From DASYCK01 sp036500205 (GTDB lineage Bacteria > Myxococcota_A > Polyangia > Fen-1088), in NCBI GenBank assembly GCA_036500205.1, contig DASYCK010000172.1, forward strand, positions 14,592 through 78,591: DNA of 64,000 bases, in the 5' to 3' direction. The notes under the pieces were generated by a model, which saw only the letters and a list, made by a program, of their open reading frames with translations, was not told the origin of the DNA and did no database searches. This document shows positions 11,739 to 20,756 of this stretch, piece after piece. Numbering within the stretch: position 1 is the stretch's first letter; the number at the start of each line of letters is the position of its first letter. The position numbers and the translations under genes are program-made.

Positions 11739-12311
11739 ATGTCCAATCATCGTGATCAACGAAACAGCCGAGATCGTAACGACTCCGCCTCGTCGGAAGG
11801 CGGGCGCGGGCGTGAATCAGCGGGATCGTCGAGTAACAACGAGCGAGGCGGAAAGGTGACGAGCCACGAGAAGGCCGCCTTCCACCACGAGACGGCGGCG
11901 CATCATCATCAGCAGGCTGCCAAGCATGCCAGCAGCGGCAATCAAACCCGCTCGAACCTGCACGCGGACGCCGCGCGCGGCCACGGCCGGCGCGCCGCCG
12001 AGCACGGCGACGAGGCGACCCGCCAGGGGGGCAGCGGGAGCGCGGATCGCGAGCGCGAGATCAATCGCCACACGCTGTCCCAGCAGGATAGCGACAGCGA
12101 GAACGCGAACGCGCCCGGCGGTGACGAGGACGGCGAGTCCTCGACGCCGCGTCGCCAGCGCGCGGGCTCCCGTGACGACCAGGCCCGGACCCGCGGCGCC
12201 GGCGAAGGAGACGACAGCGAGATCCTGTCAGATGACGCCGACAGCGATCGTCCGATGAACGGACGCGCTCGTTCGGAAGGCCGTCAGGAATCGCCCCGCC
12301 GGCACGTCTGA
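11739..12311 (+). CDS. His-rich, intrinsically disordered hydrophilic protein
   Basis: 190 residues from ATG 11739 with AGGAGG 5 bases upstream. No signal peptide or membrane segment. Residues 42-95 form a His/Ala-rich amphipathic repeat (H-E-K-A-A-x-H-H-x-x-A-A-x-H-H-x-Q-A-A-K-H) with the later A-R-G-H-x-x-x-A-x-E-H, the pattern of a common small proteobacterial family without assigned function. The flanks are highly charged and low in hydrophobics (Asp/Ser/Arg/Glu), hence disordered. It stands behind a consensus sigma-54 promoter, pointing to conditional expression. Desiccation protection or metal binding are guesses only. Confidence 0.8.
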   Translation: MSNHRDQRNSRDRNDSASSEGGRGRESAGSSSNNERGGKVTSHEKAAFHHETAAHHHQQAAKHASSGNQTRSNLHADAARGHGRRAAEHGDEATRQGGSGSADREREINRHTLSQQDSDSENANAPGGDEDGESSTPRRQRAGSRDDQARTRGAGEGDDSEILSDDADSDRPMNGRARSEGRQESPRRHV

Positions 12312-12316
12312 GCGTA

Positions 12317-12340
12317 CTGAGCGAGCGAAGGGTCGTTCAG
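12317..12340. terminator. Hairpin between convergent genes
   Basis: CTGAGCGA and TCGTTCAG form an 8-bp stem with one G-T pair and an 8-base loop. It lies where the His-rich protein gene and the convergent 140-residue gene end, and overlaps the latter's stop. There is no T-run, so it is a weak candidate for two-way termination. Confidence 0.3.
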
Positions 12341-12759
12341 CGAACGTAGACGCGGCGGTTGCCGCGCGGGGGTTGCCGTACGGCGATCACCAGCGGCGGA
12401 GCCGTCGCGTCGTCTTCGCTCGAATCCTCGTCGTCGACGACCAGAGTCCCGATGTCCCAGCCCGTCAGCGCCGACTCCAGAGACAAGCCGGCACCCATGC
12501 AGTCGGCGACGGCGTCGACGAACTCGGCCTCGTCCTCTTCCATCACGTCGGTGGTCCAGGCCGCGGCGAGTGATCGCGGCGCCAGGACCGGATCCATTCC
12601 CAGGCGCGCCCGTACGCGCGCGAAGTCTCGGGTGAGATGCTCGGCGCAGGCGATGGCGGCGTCGTGCGCCGCCTCGGCCCGCTCCGATAGTCTTGCCGCC
12701 TTGTCGGCCTTGGCGTCCTTCTCGGCGTGACCCCGCACAGGTTCGTTCGTGTTCCTCAT
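12337..12759 (-). CDS. Acidic hypothetical protein
   Basis: 140 residues from ATG 12759 behind a GGGGG purine run; longer in-frame reading upstream has no start support. The sequence is charged throughout: a Lys/Glu/Ala-rich N-terminus, a central helical region with MEEDEAEFVDAVADCM, and a C-terminus ending RQPPRGNRRVYVR. No domain recognised. It is convergent with the His-rich protein gene. Coding status is supported by composition and ribosome site only. Confidence 0.6.
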   Translation of the reverse strand: MRNTNEPVRGHAEKDAKADKAARLSERAEAAHDAAIACAEHLTRDFARVRARLGMDPVLAPRSLAAAWTTDVMEEDEAEFVDAVADCMGAGLSLESALTGWDIGTLVVDDEDSSEDDATAPPLVIAVRQPPRGNRRVYVR

Positions 12760-12874
12760 GTTTGAACCCCCTTCCCGCGCCCGATCGTACTCCCCTGAAA
12801 AATCGGACACCAGGGAAAACGGGAGCGCCGCCGTCACGCCAATCGATCTCGTGACGCGACGACGAAAAGGCGCG

Positions 12875-14080
12875 TCAGTAGCCGCGCTGGAGATCGGCCA
12901 CGTCACCCAGGCGCAACTCCGCGGTGCCACGAGAGATCCAGCCGACGGTGGTCTCGTTCTGCACGTCGACCGCGAGAATTTCCGCAATCGCGTGCGGGGG
13001 AAACCGGGGATCGCTGGTGTCCCAGCTCTCCAGCACGCGCTTCAACCCGTCACCCTGCCTGAGAATCAAGAAGCGGTTGCCCGTTTCCACGCCGTGCCGG
13101 CGACCGCGGTTCAGCACCACGAACGTCTGGCTGGCGATGAGCGAGCCAGGATCGAGCGCCGCGATGATCCGCGCCGTCACGCTGACGGCGTTGGGCCTGG
13201 GGGCGATGGTGCGCATGTCGGGCAGCAGCGGTCCCACGCGATAGCCGCGCTCGACCGGCTCGGCCAGATCGACGAGGCGGCCGTTGCTGATCGTGCGATC
13301 GCCCGAGACACCGTCGACCGCCACCTCGCCGCAGACGTGAACCAGGTACCCCATCACCACCTTCGAGCCCGGCTCCTTGACCGGACGGGTGGTGTCCACT
13401 TGATAGACCGAATAGCGCCCCGCCACCTTCGGCGCGTGGCCCGCGGGAAACTCGACGTAGGCCTGATCGCCCGTCGCCAGCAGCAGCTTCTCCTCGAGCG
13501 AGCCGTTGATGGTGCCGGCCGCCTTCAAGGCCCCCTCGTCGACGAAGCCGAGCTGGCGCAGGCGCGGCGCTTCCGGTCTCCCCGCCGTCGGATGGGACAG
13601 CACGCGTGCCGTCACCAGCGAGGGACGAGGCGCTTCGCGACGCGGACGGAGCTCGTCCTGCGGCGGATTGGCGGCCAACGTTCGATCGACGACGGTGGTG
13701 ACCTTCTGCGGGGCGGAGCCGTCGCGCAGCCGCACGACCTGCCCCGGATAGATCCAGTGCGGGTTGGGGATCTCGGGATTCAACGCCCACAGCTTGGGCC
13801 AGCTCATGGGATCACGCAGGAACTCCTGAGAAACGGTCGAAAGCGTGTCGCCGGCGCGGATGGTGTACGTTGGCGACCGCGCCCCTCCGGTCTTCGAGGA
13901 GGCGGCAGGCGTGACGGCGGGAACGGTCTCGTCGGGATCGTCGTCGCCTCGACCATCGACGGTGGCGGCACCGGAAGCGTCGTCATCCGCCGGCTGCGCC
14001 GAGACCACCGCGCCCCGAAGCCCGAGCGGCGGCGTGACGGCAAGCGCGAAGAGCAGCGTCGTCCTCGCTCTCGTCCTCAT
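12875..14080 (-). CDS. LysM-domain envelope protein
   Basis: 401-residue exported protein from ATG 14080, with AGGAAAGG upstream. A signal peptide spans about residues 1-28. A LysM domain (about 70-118) reads YTIRAGDTLSTVSQEFL...W-P-K-L-W-A-L-N-P...WIYPGQVVRL and should bind peptidoglycan. The remaining 280 residues are mixed alpha/beta without a recognised catalytic domain. The ATG overlaps the stop of the YbgF-like gene by 4 bases, so the two are translationally coupled and probably act together in the envelope. Confidence 0.85.
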   Translation of the reverse strand: MRTRARTTLLFALAVTPPLGLRGAVVSAQPADDDASGAATVDGRGDDDPDETVPAVTPAASSKTGGARSPTYTIRAGDTLSTVSQEFLRDPMSWPKLWALNPEIPNPHWIYPGQVVRLRDGSAPQKVTTVVDRTLAANPPQDELRPRREAPRPSLVTARVLSHPTAGRPEAPRLRQLGFVDEGALKAAGTINGSLEEKLLLATGDQAYVEFPAGHAPKVAGRYSVYQVDTTRPVKEPGSKVVMGYLVHVCGEVAVDGVSGDRTISNGRLVDLAEPVERGYRVGPLLPDMRTIAPRPNAVSVTARIIAALDPGSLIASQTFVVLNRGRRHGVETGNRFLILRQGDGLKRVLESWDTSDPRFPPHAIAEILAVDVQNETTVGWISRGTAELRLGDVADLQRGY

Positions 14081-15084
14081 GGCGAACCTTTCCTGGGCGT
14101 CCCCGCTCCCAGATGGGCCGGCACGAGCGTCCCCAGCACCGCGCCCTTCTGCGCCGGCGACGGCGCCGCCGCGTTCGGGGCCCCGTCCCCTTCGTCGGGG
14201 TGCGCCAAGCGATAGCTGCCCAGGCGGGCCGCCTCGTGCTTCGGAAAGGCCCGGGTCAGCGATTCGAGCACGGCCTGGCCAGCCGCCGCCTGCCCTTCGG
14301 CCATCAGGGTGAAGCCCAGCTTCAGCATCGCGTCCGGCACCTTGTTGCCATGCGGGTACGTCTCGATGACCTTGCGAAACTCCGGCTCGGCGGCGGGGTA
14401 GTCGTGCAGGTCGTAGTAGCACTCGCCGATCCAGTACTGCGCGTTGTCGGCGTAGTCATGGCGCGGATTCCCCTCGAGGAAATGCCGGAAGCCCGCCAGC
14501 GCCGCCTGCTGCTGTCCGGCGCGCAACGCCTCGAGCGCCTGGCGATAGAGCCGCAGCGGCTCCGCCGGCGCGGGGATACCCCGAGTGTCCGACCGGGGCT
14601 CGGGCGCGCCCAGGCGCAGCATCGGGCGGTGCGTTGCCACCGCGCGCGCCGGTCGACCGTTCGCGCTGGCCGGCAAGGCGGCGCCCGCGTACTCGACCTC
14701 CTGCTCGGCCAGCAAGCTGGACTCGGCGTCGTCCGGTGAGGGCGCGCTCGCCTCGTGCGCCACAGGGGCAGCGGTCACTGACGGCGGCGCGGCGACGGTG
14801 GGACGCGGCGGCAATGTCGCCGGTGCTCGCTGCTCGGCCGCCAACCGATGGCTGTCGAGGCGATCCTCGAGGATGAAGATCCGGTTCTCGAGCTCCTCGA
14901 TGCGCCGCGCGTCGCCGGCGTTCTTCGCGCGCAGCTCGGCGATGGTCCGGTCGGCGTCGCCGGGGGCGGCCTTCGGGCGCGGCGCCGTCGCGCAGCCCCA
15001 CGCCCCGGCGGAGAGTCCCATCGCCAGCAGCACGACGCCGTCACGCCACCTCTCCCATCGTTCGTCGTTGATCCTGCTGGTCAT
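14077..15084 (-). CDS. YbgF/CpoB-like TPR lipoprotein
   Basis: 335 residues from ATG 15084 (ATG 15132 in frame is possible but leaves a poor signal). A lipoprotein-type signal ends SAGAWGC. A coiled coil follows (IAELRAKNAGDARRIEELENRIFILEDRLD), then a low-complexity linker, then TPR repeats including YADNAQYWIGECYYDLHDYPAAEPEF, typical of the tol-pal-associated YbgF/CpoB family. CpoB links peptidoglycan synthesis to outer-membrane constriction. No tol or pal gene is adjacent here; the neighbour is the LysM protein, with a 4-base overlap. Confidence 0.8.
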   Translation of the reverse strand: MTSRINDERWERWRDGVVLLAMGLSAGAWGCATAPRPKAAPGDADRTIAELRAKNAGDARRIEELENRIFILEDRLDSHRLAAEQRAPATLPPRPTVAAPPSVTAAPVAHEASAPSPDDAESSLLAEQEVEYAGAALPASANGRPARAVATHRPMLRLGAPEPRSDTRGIPAPAEPLRLYRQALEALRAGQQQAALAGFRHFLEGNPRHDYADNAQYWIGECYYDLHDYPAAEPEFRKVIETYPHGNKVPDAMLKLGFTLMAEGQAAAGQAVLESLTRAFPKHEAARLGSYRLAHPDEGDGAPNAAAPSPAQKGAVLGTLVPAHLGAGTPRKGSP

Positions 15085-15203
15085 TCTCGAGCTCGAGCTC
15101 CACGCCTGAAACGGGCGCGCGACCGACGCCACGGCCGAGGGCGATCGTAGGGTCGGGCGCGGCGACGGTCAAAAAATCGCGCGGTCCCCGCGATCTGGCG
15201 GGT

Positions 15204-15860
15204 TCAGCGGACGCGCAGCGCGGCGATGGCGGCCCGGTAGTCGGGCTTGCCGAACACGGCGGACCCGGCCACCAGCACGTCGGCGCCGGCGTCGACGACG
15301 GTGTGGACCGTCTCGGGGGCGATGCCGCCGTCGACCTCGATGTCGACGTCCAGGCCCCGGCGATCGATCTCGGCGCGCAGCGCCCGGATCTTCGGGACCA
15401 CCGCCTCGATGAACCTCTGCCCGCCAAACCCGGGGTTCACCGTCATCACCAGCACCATCGCCAGGTCGGGCAGCACGATGTCGAGCCCGTCGATGGGCGT
15501 GTGCGGATTCAGCGACACCGAGGCCCGCTTCCCCAGCGCGCGGATGTGCTGCACCGTGCGGTGCAGGTGCGGCGAGGTCTCGATGTGAACCGTCAGGTTG
15601 TCGGCGCCGGCCCTGGCGAAGTCCTCCACGTAGCGCTCGGGCTCGACGATCATCAGGTGGACGTCGAGGGGGAGCTTGGTGGCGGCGCGCACGGCCGCCA
15701 CCACCACCGGTCCGATGGTGATGTTCGGTACGAACCGCCCATCCATCACGTCGAGGTGGATGTAGTCGGCGCCGGCCGCCTCGGCGGCCTGCACCTCGTC
15801 GCGCAGGCGGCCGAAGTCCGCCGCCAGGAGGGAGGGGGCGATGCGAAGCGGGCGCGACAT
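15204..15860 (-). CDS. rpe: Ribulose-phosphate 3-epimerase
   Basis: 218-residue TIM-barrel enzyme of the pentose phosphate pathway that interconverts ribulose 5-phosphate and xylulose 5-phosphate. Signature stretches are all present: APSLLAADF, HLDVMDGRFVPNITIGP, DVHLMI, VNPGFGGQRF and EVDGGI near the C-terminus, covering the metal-binding His/Asp residues and the phosphate loop. Length is normal. It stands alone on the minus strand, divergent from the MaoC gene. Confidence 0.96.
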   Translation of the reverse strand: MSRPLRIAPSLLAADFGRLRDEVQAAEAAGADYIHLDVMDGRFVPNITIGPVVVAAVRAATKLPLDVHLMIVEPERYVEDFARAGADNLTVHIETSPHLHRTVQHIRALGKRASVSLNPHTPIDGLDIVLPDLAMVLVMTVNPGFGGQRFIEAVVPKIRALRAEIDRRGLDVDIEVDGGIAPETVHTVVDAGADVLVAGSAVFGKPDYRAAIAALRVR

Positions 15861-15942
15861 GGATTCATCTTAGTACAGGGCCGCGCCCCTCGCGGCCCGC
15901 GTCGACAGGAAGTAGGCTGGTCGCGGAAGAACGAGGAGCGAC

Positions 15943-16395
15943 ATGACGGAGCGGTACTTCGAGGATCTTGCGGTCGGGCAGAAATTTCACTCCGGGACCA
16001 TCGAGATCACGGCCGAACGGATCAAATCGTTCGCGGCCGAGTTCGATCCGCAGCCGTTTCACCTCGACGAGGAGAAGGCGAAGGACAGCCTGTTCAAGGG
16101 CCTCGCCGCCAGCGGCTGGCACACGGCCGCCGTGACGATGCGGCTGCTGGTCGACAGCGATCTCAAGCTGGCGGGGGGGACCATCGGCGCCGGCGGCGAG
16201 GAGCTGCGCTGGCCACGGCCGACCCGGCCCGGCGACGTGCTGCGCCTGGAGGCCGAGGTGCTCGACACGCGCCCCTCGCGCTCGCGCCCCGAGCTCGGCA
16301 TCGTCAAGGTGCGCCTGACCACGCTGAACCAGCGCGGAGAGCCGGTGCAGATCTCGATCCCCGCGCTGATGGTTCGTCGCCGTCCGGCGACCTGA
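15943..16395 (+). CDS. MaoC-family (hot-dog) dehydratase
   Basis: 150-residue single hot-dog protein of the MaoC/(R)-specific enoyl-CoA hydratase type. ERYFEDLAVGQKF opens the fold and the hydratase motif is F-D-P-Q-P-F-H-L-D-E...GLAASGWHTAA, holding the catalytic Asp and His. It should hydrate 2-enoyl-CoA substrates or act in fatty-acid or polyhydroxyalkanoate metabolism; the substrate is not readable. GAGGAGCG precedes ATG 15943. It converges on rsmB with 3 bases between stops. Confidence 0.88.
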   Translation: MTERYFEDLAVGQKFHSGTIEITAERIKSFAAEFDPQPFHLDEEKAKDSLFKGLAASGWHTAAVTMRLLVDSDLKLAGGTIGAGGEELRWPRPTRPGDVLRLEAEVLDTRPSRSRPELGIVKVRLTTLNQRGEPVQISIPALMVRRRPAT

Positions 16396-16398
16396 CGG

Positions 16399-17805
16399 TC
16401 ACGCGCTTCGCTGAAGACGCGCGGCGAAGAACGCGTCGGCGTCGTCGCGATCGGGCCACAGGCGGATGAGGTGCGGGGCCTCGGGCGCGGCGACGAGGCG
16501 CCGCCACGGCACCGCGGTCCCCTCCGGCGGTGGCGCGGGACGAAACTCGGGGTGGGCGGTGAGAAACGCGCCCACCACCTCTTCCCCCTCGGCGCGGTCG
16601 AACGTGCAGACGGCGTAGACCAGCAGGCCTCCGGGCTCGACCAGCGGCGCCACGACGTCCAACATGCGGCGCTGCGTGGCCGCCAGCAAGGTCAGGTCGG
16701 CCTCGCTGCGACGGAACAGCACCTCGGGATGGCGCCGCAACACCCCCAGCCCCGAGCAAGGCGCGTCGAGCAAGACGCGGTGGTAGCGGGGCGACGACGC
16801 CGGGAAGTCCTTGGTGAGATCGGCCGCGCGCGCCGCGATGCCGCTCGTGCGCAGCCGGGCCCACTGCTCCCCGGCCTGGCGAAGCTTGGCGTCCGACAGA
16901 TCGAGCGCGTCGATGGACGCCTCGTTGCCGGCCAGCGCCGCCAGGTGCGCCGTCTTGCCGCCCAGCCCCGCGCAGGCGTCCAGGATGCGCTCGCCCGGCG
17001 CGGCACCGCACAGCTCGGCGACGAGCTGCGCCCCCACGTCCTCGATCGCGAACGCCCCGGCGGCGAACGCCTCGGTCGTGCCGGGCGCGTCCAGACCGCG
17101 CGCCAGCAGGGCATCCGGGGCGACCGCCGAGGCGGCGAGGGCGGCGCCCGGCCGCTCGGCGGCGAGCGTCCGTTCCAGCGCGTCGCGCGTGATTCCGGCC
17201 AAGCGGTTCGCGCGCAACGCGAGCGGTGCCGCCTCGCCCGACGCGGTGGCGAGCGCCACCGCCCGCTCGTCGCCCAGATCGCGCAGGCAGAGCCGCGCCA
17301 GCCAGTCCGGGAAGCCGCAGCCGTCGACCAGAAAGGCGCGCGCGTCGCGCTTGGGGTCGGGCAGCGGCGGCTCGCCCCGCTCGGCCACCCGGCGCAGCAG
17401 CGCGTTGGCCAGACCGCCCATCCGCGCGCCATGCTGGCGCTTCATCGCCTCGACGGTGTCGTTCACCGCGGCGTAGCTGGGAATGCGATCGAGAAACAGC
17501 AGCTGATACGCGCCCACCCGCAGCACGTTGCGCACGTCGGACGGCACCTTCAGGCCACGATCGGCGACGGCGTCGAGGGCGCGGTCGAGGCGGGCCCGCC
17601 GCCGGAGCACGCCGTAGACCAGCTCCGTGGCCAGCGCCCGATCGGGCGCCGACAGCTCGCTCGCCCGATCGAGGGCGGCAGCGAGGGCGCGGTTCGCGAA
17701 GGCGCCGTCGCGCTCGACCCGCCCCAGAACCTGGCGCGCCAGATCGCGGCCGGTGCGGGGCGGTCCCGCCGGCGGGGCATTTTCCCGGCGCCCGCGCTCA
17801 GCCAA
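16399..17805 (-). CDS. rsmB: 16S rRNA m5C967 methyltransferase RsmB
   Basis: 468 residues. An N-terminal NusB-like RNA-binding domain (residues 20-150, with LATELVYGVLRRRARLDRAL) precedes a SAM-dependent rRNA cytosine-C5 methyltransferase domain. Visible motifs are DACAGLGGKTAHLAAL (SAM), LLDAPCSGLGVLRRHPE (Pro-Cys motif IV) and LLVYAVCTF (motif VI, catalytic Cys). The gene begins inside the last codons of fmt (8-base overlap), the usual fmt-rsmB order. Confidence 0.95.
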   Translation of the reverse strand: MAERGRRENAPPAGPPRTGRDLARQVLGRVERDGAFANRALAAALDRASELSAPDRALATELVYGVLRRRARLDRALDAVADRGLKVPSDVRNVLRVGAYQLLFLDRIPSYAAVNDTVEAMKRQHGARMGGLANALLRRVAERGEPPLPDPKRDARAFLVDGCGFPDWLARLCLRDLGDERAVALATASGEAAPLALRANRLAGITRDALERTLAAERPGAALAASAVAPDALLARGLDAPGTTEAFAAGAFAIEDVGAQLVAELCGAAPGERILDACAGLGGKTAHLAALAGNEASIDALDLSDAKLRQAGEQWARLRTSGIAARAADLTKDFPASSPRYHRVLLDAPCSGLGVLRRHPEVLFRRSEADLTLLAATQRRMLDVVAPLVEPGGLLVYAVCTFDRAEGEEVVGAFLTAHPEFRPAPPPEGTAVPWRRLVAAPEAPHLIRLWPDRDDADAFFAARLQRSA

Positions 17806-18742
17806 ACCGCGCTCCGATCGCGATGGCTCGCCCCGCGGCCACCGCGGACGCCGGCAAGCGTTTGCGCCCCGGAAGCTGCAGCTCGGCGAAGGTCAGCGGG
17901 CCGTCAGCGCACGCGATCGCCAGGCCGCGGTCGTCGATGGCGACGACCGTTCCGGGCGCGGCGGTGCCGGCGCCCGGGCCGTCCCCCCGTGGCCCGAACA
18001 GCTTGACGACCTGACCGTCGAGCAGCGCCGTGGCGCCGGGCCAGGGATCGACGCCCCGTGCCCGCGCCGACACCACCCGCGCCGGCGCGTTGAAGTCGAG
18101 CCGCCCGTCCTCCTTGGCGAGGATGGGCGCCAAGGTCGCCCGCGCGTCGTCCTGGGGGACAAAGGCGAGCGTACCGTCGACGATCTGGGGCAGCTTCGCC
18201 CCCAGCAACCCGGCGCCGAGCACGGCCAGTCGGCCGGCCAGCGTCTCGGCGGTGTCATCGTCGCGAATGGGCGTCGCCTGCTGCGCGCAGACCGGTCCCG
18301 TATCGAGGCCGGCCTCCATGCGCATGATCGACACCCCCGCCTCGTCGTCTCCGTTGATGACCGCCCACTGGATGGGCGCCGCCCCGCGCAGCCGCGGCAG
18401 CAGCGACGCGTGCACGTTGAACGGCCCCCGCGCGGGAAGATCCAGGATCCCCTGCGGCAGGATGCGGCCGTAGGCGACGACGATGAACAGGTCGGCGGCG
18501 AAGGCGCGCAGGGTGGCCTCGAAGTCCGGCGTGCGAATCTTCTCGGGCTGGAGAATGGGAACGCCCAGGCCCTGGGCGCGCGCCGCGCGCTTCACCGCCG
18601 GCTCGGCCAGGCTCTGGCCGCGTCCCGCCGGGCGATCGGGCTGCGTGACGATGGCGACCAGCTCGCTGTCCGCGGCGACGCGGGTCAGCGACGGAACGGC
18701 GAACTCCGGCGAGCCGAAGAAGATCGTGCGAGGGGGGGCCAC
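17798..18742 (-). CDS. fmt: Methionyl-tRNA formyltransferase
   Basis: 314-residue enzyme that formylates initiator Met-tRNA. The formyltransferase domain opens RTIFFGSPEFAVPSL, and holds the catalytic region FNVHASLLPRLRGAAPIQW and the following AGVSIMRMEAGLDTGPV. The C-terminal OB-like domain (LPGRKR) is present. Full length. No def gene is adjacent, unlike many genomes; downstream rsmB overlaps by 8 bases, and an upstream regulator-like gene ends 21 bases before the start. Confidence 0.97.
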   Translation of the reverse strand: MAPPRTIFFGSPEFAVPSLTRVAADSELVAIVTQPDRPAGRGQSLAEPAVKRAARAQGLGVPILQPEKIRTPDFEATLRAFAADLFIVVAYGRILPQGILDLPARGPFNVHASLLPRLRGAAPIQWAVINGDDEAGVSIMRMEAGLDTGPVCAQQATPIRDDDTAETLAGRLAVLGAGLLGAKLPQIVDGTLAFVPQDDARATLAPILAKEDGRLDFNAPARVVSARARGVDPWPGATALLDGQVVKLFGPRGDGPGAGTAAPGTVVAIDDRGLAIACADGPLTFAELQLPGRKRLPASAVAAGRAIAIGARFG

Positions 18743-18763
18743 GGGGTCAGCTCTGGGTGTCGG

Positions 18764-20716
18764 TCACGACGGGCGCGCGTCGCCGCCCGCCGGAAGGTGC
18801 GCGCGATACTGTTGCCTGACCCAATCGTTTTCAAGCAGCGTACGCGCCTCGTCCAGCACGATGCGGATCTCGTCCAGCTCGGCGTGAAGCTCGGCGGCGA
18901 CCGAGGGGTGCAGCGACTCCGCCGCGACCCCGGCGACGAGGACGTCGTGGGCGCGTCGGATCTCGTCCACGCCCGCGTCGCGGGACACCCCCAGCACCTG
19001 AAAATAGTCGCCGTCGACGACCAGGGCGTGTCGCGCCTGGACCAGCGCGCGATCGATCGCCTCGTCGCGATCGCTCACCGCCGCCGTCAACTCCTGGGCC
19101 GCGTCCGCCAGCGCCGGTTCGAGACGCTCGAGGACCGACAGCGTCCAGGCCAGGCTGCACACGGTCTCGAGCGGGAGCCCTGACGCGGCCGACACGGCGG
19201 CGAGGGTCCTCCGCCCATCGAACAGCAGCACGGCGCGGCGTTCGTCGTCGTCGAGGCCCATCTTCTCGACCAGCTCGGACAGCCCGCTCGCGTGACGCAG
19301 GCGGAACACGGCATCGGGACCGCCCAGCGCCTCGAACGTTCGCGAGGCGCCGTAGCCCAACCGGATGCCTTCGAGGATCAGCGTCGCCGGGTGCAGCGGC
19401 GACAGGACCTTCTCGGGCGCGCTGCTGCCATCGGTGCCCAGGTTCCACGAGCCGCGCTCCCAGGAGAACAGCGAATACACGATCTCCTCGTGATGACGGC
19501 GCACGACGTCCCGGAGCTCGTGCGCGGGGATGAGGCCGTGATCGACGAGCACCAGTCCCAGCCGCCGCCCCGACGCCACCGCCTCGTCGCCGAACGCCGT
19601 GGCCTGCTCGGGCGTGAGGAGCCCGTCGCGCACCAGCATCGCCCCCATGCGATCCTCGACGTGCGTGGACGCGGCCAGCACGGGATGCCCGTGCTCGAAG
19701 ACCACGTGCTTCTTGACCTTGCCAGCGCGCAACGTGAGCCGGCCCGACAGCCGCGCCAGGAACATCCGCGCCAGCAGCGACGGCAGATCCAGCTCGGTCT
19801 CGTCGTCCGCCGCCTTCGGCACCTGCGGCACCTCGCGCGTCTTCTGGCTGCTCTCGTCGGTCAGCTCGGTCAAGGCGTCGGGCGCCGGCTCGGGGGCTTC
19901 GATCAGCGCGGTCAACGCCTCCAGCGCGGCCGACGGCGACTTGGCGGCCGGGCGCGCTTGATCAGCCTTGCGCGCGCCGACCGCGCGGACGACGTCGCGC
20001 AGCTCGGCCGCCAGATCGGCGTCCATGTCGGCGTCGATGGTCTCGGCCAGGCGATCGAACGCCAGCGGTGCGCGGCGCGGCTTCGCCGACCAAGGGGACG
20101 ACGGCGTCACCGACGGAGACGCCAGCGACGATCGCGCCGACGACTCCCCCTCGGCCGCCAGGCTCTCGGGAAGGGCGCCGCCCAGAACTTCCCGGGTCGG
20201 CAGCCCCGCGTCGGTGACGGGCCCCGATTCCCGCCCCGCCACCAGCGGTCGAAGCGCGCGCGACCGCCCCGAGCCGCCGCTCGGCGGACCGGGCACCGCT
20301 CCGGGCACGGGGCCCGAGCCCCGCTCCTGCGGCCCCGAGCCCGCCTCGTCGATCGCGCGCGGAACCGCGCCCATGGCGTTCCGCGCCTGCGCGATCAGAT
20401 CGTCGGCGGCGATGGGGCGCACGAAGAAGCCGTCGGCCAGCGGCCGCAGCTGCGCCTCGTCCTCGGCCTCGCCCACCAGCAGGATCGGAACACGACCGCG
20501 GGGCACCGAGCGGACCTTGGCCAGCGCCACCACCGGATCGGCGTTGATGACCTGGGGCTGCAGCACGATCACCTCGGGCCGCGTGGCGGTGATCCAGCCC
20601 GACAGGCTCTCGCCCGGCTCGACGGCCACCGCCTCGATCCCCGCCGACACGGCGGCGCGGCGGATGCGATCCGCCTCGTAGGGACCGGCGACGATGAGCA
20701 GCTTCACCGCATGCAA
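18764..20716 (-). CDS. Pseudo-receiver / DUF4388 / J-like multidomain protein
   Basis: 650-residue cytoplasmic protein, not assigned to a named family as a whole. Residues 5-125 resemble a response-regulator receiver but the phosphoacceptor position (VIVLQPQ) has no Asp. Then comes a low-complexity region to about 290, and a DUF4388 (PATAN-like) region about 300-530 beginning LDLPSLLARMFLARLSGRLTL with AGKVKKHVVFEHGHPV and SLFSWERGSW. The C-terminus has a DnaJ-like start, DYFQVLGVSRDAGVDEIRRAH (about residue 575), without the HPD motif. DUF4388 proteins are frequent in myxobacterial motility and signalling. It precedes fmt by 21 bases and may be co-transcribed. Confidence 0.7.
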   Translation of the reverse strand: MHAVKLLIVAGPYEADRIRRAAVSAGIEAVAVEPGESLSGWITATRPEVIVLQPQVINADPVVALAKVRSVPRGRVPILLVGEAEDEAQLRPLADGFFVRPIAADDLIAQARNAMGAVPRAIDEAGSGPQERGSGPVPGAVPGPPSGGSGRSRALRPLVAGRESGPVTDAGLPTREVLGGALPESLAAEGESSARSSLASPSVTPSSPWSAKPRRAPLAFDRLAETIDADMDADLAAELRDVVRAVGARKADQARPAAKSPSAALEALTALIEAPEPAPDALTELTDESSQKTREVPQVPKAADDETELDLPSLLARMFLARLSGRLTLRAGKVKKHVVFEHGHPVLAASTHVEDRMGAMLVRDGLLTPEQATAFGDEAVASGRRLGLVLVDHGLIPAHELRDVVRRHHEEIVYSLFSWERGSWNLGTDGSSAPEKVLSPLHPATLILEGIRLGYGASRTFEALGGPDAVFRLRHASGLSELVEKMGLDDDERRAVLLFDGRRTLAAVSAASGLPLETVCSLAWTLSVLERLEPALADAAQELTAAVSDRDEAIDRALVQARHALVVDGDYFQVLGVSRDAGVDEIRRAHDVLVAGVAAESLHPSVAAELHAELDEIRIVLDEARTLLENDWVRQQYRAHLPAGGDARPS

Positions 20717-20756
20717 TCTACCAAACCGGGCGCCTCGACGGTGGCGCGTCTGTCGA

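Noticed and set aside
12826..12841. TGGCGTG-N4-CGGCG on the minus strand ahead of the acidic 140-residue gene
   Set aside because: The -12 box lacks TT and the match is likely in GC-rich DNA by chance.
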